DNA from: Nonomuraea solani
GTDB lineage: Bacteria > Actinomycetota > Actinomycetes > Streptosporangiales > Streptosporangiaceae
DNA length: 64,000 nucleotides
Assembly: GCF_900108335.1 (NCBI RefSeq)
Contig: NZ_FNVT01000001.1
Location: 1,170,977-1,234,976 of the forward strand
Reading direction: 5' to 3'
A program made the position numbers and the translations under genes. The notes beneath the pieces are model-generated. The model was not told the origin of the DNA. It saw only the letters and a program-made list of their open reading frames with translations, and searched no databases. How positions within the stretch are numbered: position 1 is the first letter of the stretch; each line of letters starts with the position of its first letter. Positions 62,014 to 64,000 of this stretch are shown here, in pieces.

Positions 62014-62900
62014 GCGACGATGTCGAGGGCGTTGATCGCGATCGCCGGGGTGACGGTCAGGAAGGGCCGCTCGTCGCCGTCGTTCAGGTCGGTCGTGACG
62101 AACCGGCCGTGCGCGGAGCCGGGCCGGACGACCCGGCCGCCGCTGATGGCGAGGTAGCCCTCGAAGCTCCGCCGGGTGAAGCGGCGCTGGCCGCCGGTCG
62201 GCACGTCGATCGCGATCAGCGGGCTGTCGTCGTCGGGCTCCGGGTAGACGATCAGCTCGCGCTCGGAGGCCCAGACGGAGTGCGGGCCGGGGAGGGCGAC
62301 GCGTTCCTCGTACGAGCCGATCTCCTTGCCGGAGAGGTCGAGCACCACGGTGGTGAGGACGTCGTCCGCCGTCAGGTAGGTCGCGGCGAGCAGCAGGCCG
62401 TCGGGCGACCAGCTGATCGAGGCCTCCTCCCAGTAACCCTCGGCCGACCAGAGCGGCCGCCGGGCGCCGGTGGCGGTGTCGACCAGCGCGACCCCGGCGC
62501 TCGCGTCGTCGGCGCCGGGGATGCCGGAGCCGTTCGAGAGGTCGGCCAGGACGGCGAGCCGGGTGCCGTCCGGTGACAGCGCCGCGCGCATGTAGTCGTC
62601 GGAGACGAACTCCTGGCGGGCGCCGGTGGCGAGCGTGTGCAGCACCACCCGCGACGGGCCGGCGCCGTCGTCCTGGCGCGCCAGGAACACCAGCCGGGTG
62701 CCGTCGGACGACAGTGACATCGTCTCCGGCGACAGGTGCGCTGGCAGGCCGGGCACGGTCACGAACGCGTCGGTGTCGGCGTCCAGCACGATCACGGCGT
62801 TCCGGTCGAGCCCTTGGGCCGCGAGCACCATCCGGGCCGCCCGCACCGGCCGCGCGGCCAGCGCGTCGAACGCCATCTCCCATGACCGGTCGACGATCAC
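62010..62900 (-). CDS. cytosolic beta-propeller protein (TolB/PD40-like)
   Basis: GTG at 62900 after GAGGGGGG, 296 aa. Repeats with S-x-D-G-x-x-(L/V) (SLSSDGTRLVFLA, ALSPDGTRLAVLA, SWSPDGLLLAATY) form a six-bladed PD40-like propeller. No signal peptide or enzyme motif is present; a scaffold or ligand-binding role is assumed. It is monocistronic and converges on the LysR remnant. Confidence 0.8.
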   Translation of the reverse strand: MIVDRSWEMAFDALAARPVRAARMVLAAQGLDRNAVIVLDADTDAFVTVPGLPAHLSPETMSLSSDGTRLVFLARQDDGAGPSRVVLHTLATGARQEFVSDDYMRAALSPDGTRLAVLADLSNGSGIPGADDASAGVALVDTATGARRPLWSAEGYWEEASISWSPDGLLLAATYLTADDVLTTVVLDLSGKEIGSYEERVALPGPHSVWASERELIVYPEPDDDSPLIAIDVPTGGQRRFTRRSFEGYLAISGGRVVRPGSAHGRFVTTDLNDGDERPFLTVTPAIAINALDIVA

Positions 62901-63041
62901 GACACCCCCCTCTTACGGATCCGGAGCGCAGCCTAGTCAAAGATCGCGGAAATGGGGAGTTCGCGGCATCTATCGCGAAACGATCTTTGTGGTGTACCTT
63001 CCCGCTGCCAGACTTATGTTCTCTTTATTCGGGGTGAACGC

Positions 63042-64000
63042 GTGCGGCGTCTCTGCGTGATCATGGTGGCCGTGCTTGTGGCGGGTCTTCTCGTTCCCGT
63101 CCATGAGTTGTTATTACCCAGATGGGCCGAAGCGGCGGCGGCCGAATGGGCCGAAGCGGCGGCGGCCGACGGTTGCCCACCGAACAGCGATAGCTGGGCG
63201 AACGGCCGGAGCGGTGAGAAGCGCTGCGTGTTCAACCGCATGTACTCCACCCGCCGCCGGATCAACGAGGTCTGCCTGCGCGACCGTCCCGCGCTCGGGA
63301 CGCACATCTACCAGCAGCCGAACGAGTGCAGCCCGTCCGGCGGCGTCGAGGCCATCGGCCAGGCCCGGGCCATCAAGTACCTGAACGACCAGCTCGGCGC
63401 CACGCCGCCCGCAGGGCAGCCCGGCGCGGTCATCAACCCGGACATCCAGTGGGAGCCGACCCTCAGCGGCGGCAGCGACCGGCCCGACATCATCTACTAC
63501 GACCACGTCAACACCAGCTTCGGCCAGGTGATCGAGGCCAAGGTCGACGGCAACCCGGACTACGCCGGCTGGGGCAACCAGGTGGCCCGCTACGCGGCCG
63601 TGCTCCAGGCCAACGGCGTCAGGGGCGTGAGCGCCGGTACGGTCCTCAACCGCTGGGGCACCTACACGGACTACTTCCAGGTCTACAACAGGAACTCCAC
63701 CTGCAAGGTGGACGGCAAGGCCGGGTTCCAGCTCTCCACGTACAAGGCCATCTCGCCGACCCCCGGGCTCCTGCACATCGGGGAGGTCCGCAAGGAGCGC
63801 AAGTGCGAGGAGCAGAAGCGGACGCCCACGCCCGGCAGCCCGCCCGCCCAGGTCCCGGCCGATGACGAGGAGGACGATGACAACAGGTGGCCCGTCCCGC
63901 CGATCCTGCTGCCGCTGATCACGCGCATCACGACCGTCGGCGCGACCTCGCTCGCCGGTGACGTCGCCGCGTACGGCAGCGTCGAGGCCGCCGCGGCCGT
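63042..64000 (+). CDS. secreted protein with PD-(D/E)xK-like motif, partial at the edge
   Basis: GTG at 63042 with GGGGTGA upstream; open to the window end (319 aa seen). A signal peptide (LCVIMVAVLVAGLLVPVHEL) is followed by a duplicated Trp-Ala-Glu-Ala segment and a Cys-rich domain (GCPP, RCVF, VCLR, ECSP, TCKV, KCEE). RPD149IIYYD and VIE165AK167 give P-D...E-A-K, the catalytic signature of PD-(D/E)xK nucleases, and GNPDYAGWGNQVARYAAVLQ follows as in that fold. An acidic linker (DDEEDDDN) and more sequence follow. It may be a secreted nuclease toxin; that is inferred. Confidence 0.65.
   Translation, partial: MRRLCVIMVAVLVAGLLVPVHELLLPRWAEAAAAEWAEAAAADGCPPNSDSWANGRSGEKRCVFNRMYSTRRRINEVCLRDRPALGTHIYQQPNECSPSGGVEAIGQARAIKYLNDQLGATPPAGQPGAVINPDIQWEPTLSGGSDRPDIIYYDHVNTSFGQVIEAKVDGNPDYAGWGNQVARYAAVLQANGVRGVSAGTVLNRWGTYTDYFQVYNRNSTCKVDGKAGFQLSTYKAISPTPGLLHIGEVRKERKCEEQKRTPTPGSPPAQVPADDEEDDDNRWPVPPILLPLITRITTVGATSLAGDVAAYGSVEAAAA
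63123..63170 (+). repeat. tandem 24-bp duplication inside the secreted protein gene
   Basis: Two in-frame copies of a 24-bp unit (63123-63146, 63147-63170), encoding WAEAAAAE and WAEAAAAD just after the signal peptide. They differ in the last base only, so the duplication is recent. Confidence 0.85.

Overview
The window is high-GC DNA from an actinomycete. GTG and TTG starts are frequent, there are many TetR, SARP and LuxR-LAL regulators, F420-type luciferase-fold oxidoreductases, a furA-katG pair, Tat and lipoprotein leaders, and a Ser/Thr kinase. The gene content fits the Streptosporangiales/Nonomuraea-Actinomadura neighbourhood. That placement is inference; there is no rRNA or other taxonomic marker here. 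I see no tRNA, rRNA, transposase, prophage or full CRISPR array. The region looks like accessory chromosome rich in small regulator-plus-effector units and scattered gene remnants.

Layout. 1-4.7 kb: C-terminal part of a TPR regulator, a shortened AraC regulator, a small secreted Cys protein, a frameshifted MFS remnant, a methyltransferase, a solitary 29-nt type I-E-like CRISPR repeat (or SD-sequestering hairpin), a 43-aa ORF and an HTH_42 protein. 4.8-8.1 kb: an F420-type oxidoreductase, then P450 - TetR - [3Fe-4S] ferredoxin, where the P450 and tetR promoters share one operator and the tetR transcript looks leaderless. 8.1-20.9 kb: a large nSTAND1-WD40 protein with an N-terminal amyloid-like motif, RibD-fold reductase/TetR, STAS protein, serine hydrolase, methyltransferases, APC permease, NPP1 protein, beta-solenoid secreted protein and a GH43-AbfB enzyme. 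20.9-27.9 kb: an acid uptake/CoA-activation locus (MHS permease, PaaK-like ligase, IclR, acyl-CoA synthetase) and a GH16 enzyme.

27.9-36.7 kb: small secreted proteins, furA-katG with repeated Fur-type boxes, and two SARP regulators pointing tail to tail, one of them cut short inside its NB-ARC domain. 36.8-40.4 kb is the most unusual part. An EspR-like XRE regulator, an ImmA/IrrE-type HExxH protease and a multi-TM protein form one overlapping operon. Converging on it is a second unit: a 68-aa peptide with ten cysteines, a MauE-like fragment and an S26 signal peptidase, with a MauD/TlpA-like thioredoxin diverging from it. This may be a redox-matured Cys-rich peptide system.

40.8-51 kb: secreted protein, TetR/FAD monooxygenase with two tandem operators, membrane Ser/Thr kinase, Gfo/Idh oxidoreductase, LuxR-LAL regulator, secreted lipase, an SDR remnant and a Cache-domain protein. 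51.1-57.5 kb: FadR-type regulator and a divergent five-gene catabolic operon (Fe-S reductase, FAD oxidase, 84-aa unknown, APC permease, F420-type enzyme) closed by a 17-bp terminator stem. 57.5-64 kb: a membrane sensor-like protein and two orphan solute-binding lipoproteins without permease or ATPase genes, a bile-acid-type symporter with a decayed LysR gene, a beta-propeller protein, and at the edge a secreted protein with a PD-(D/E)xK-like motif.
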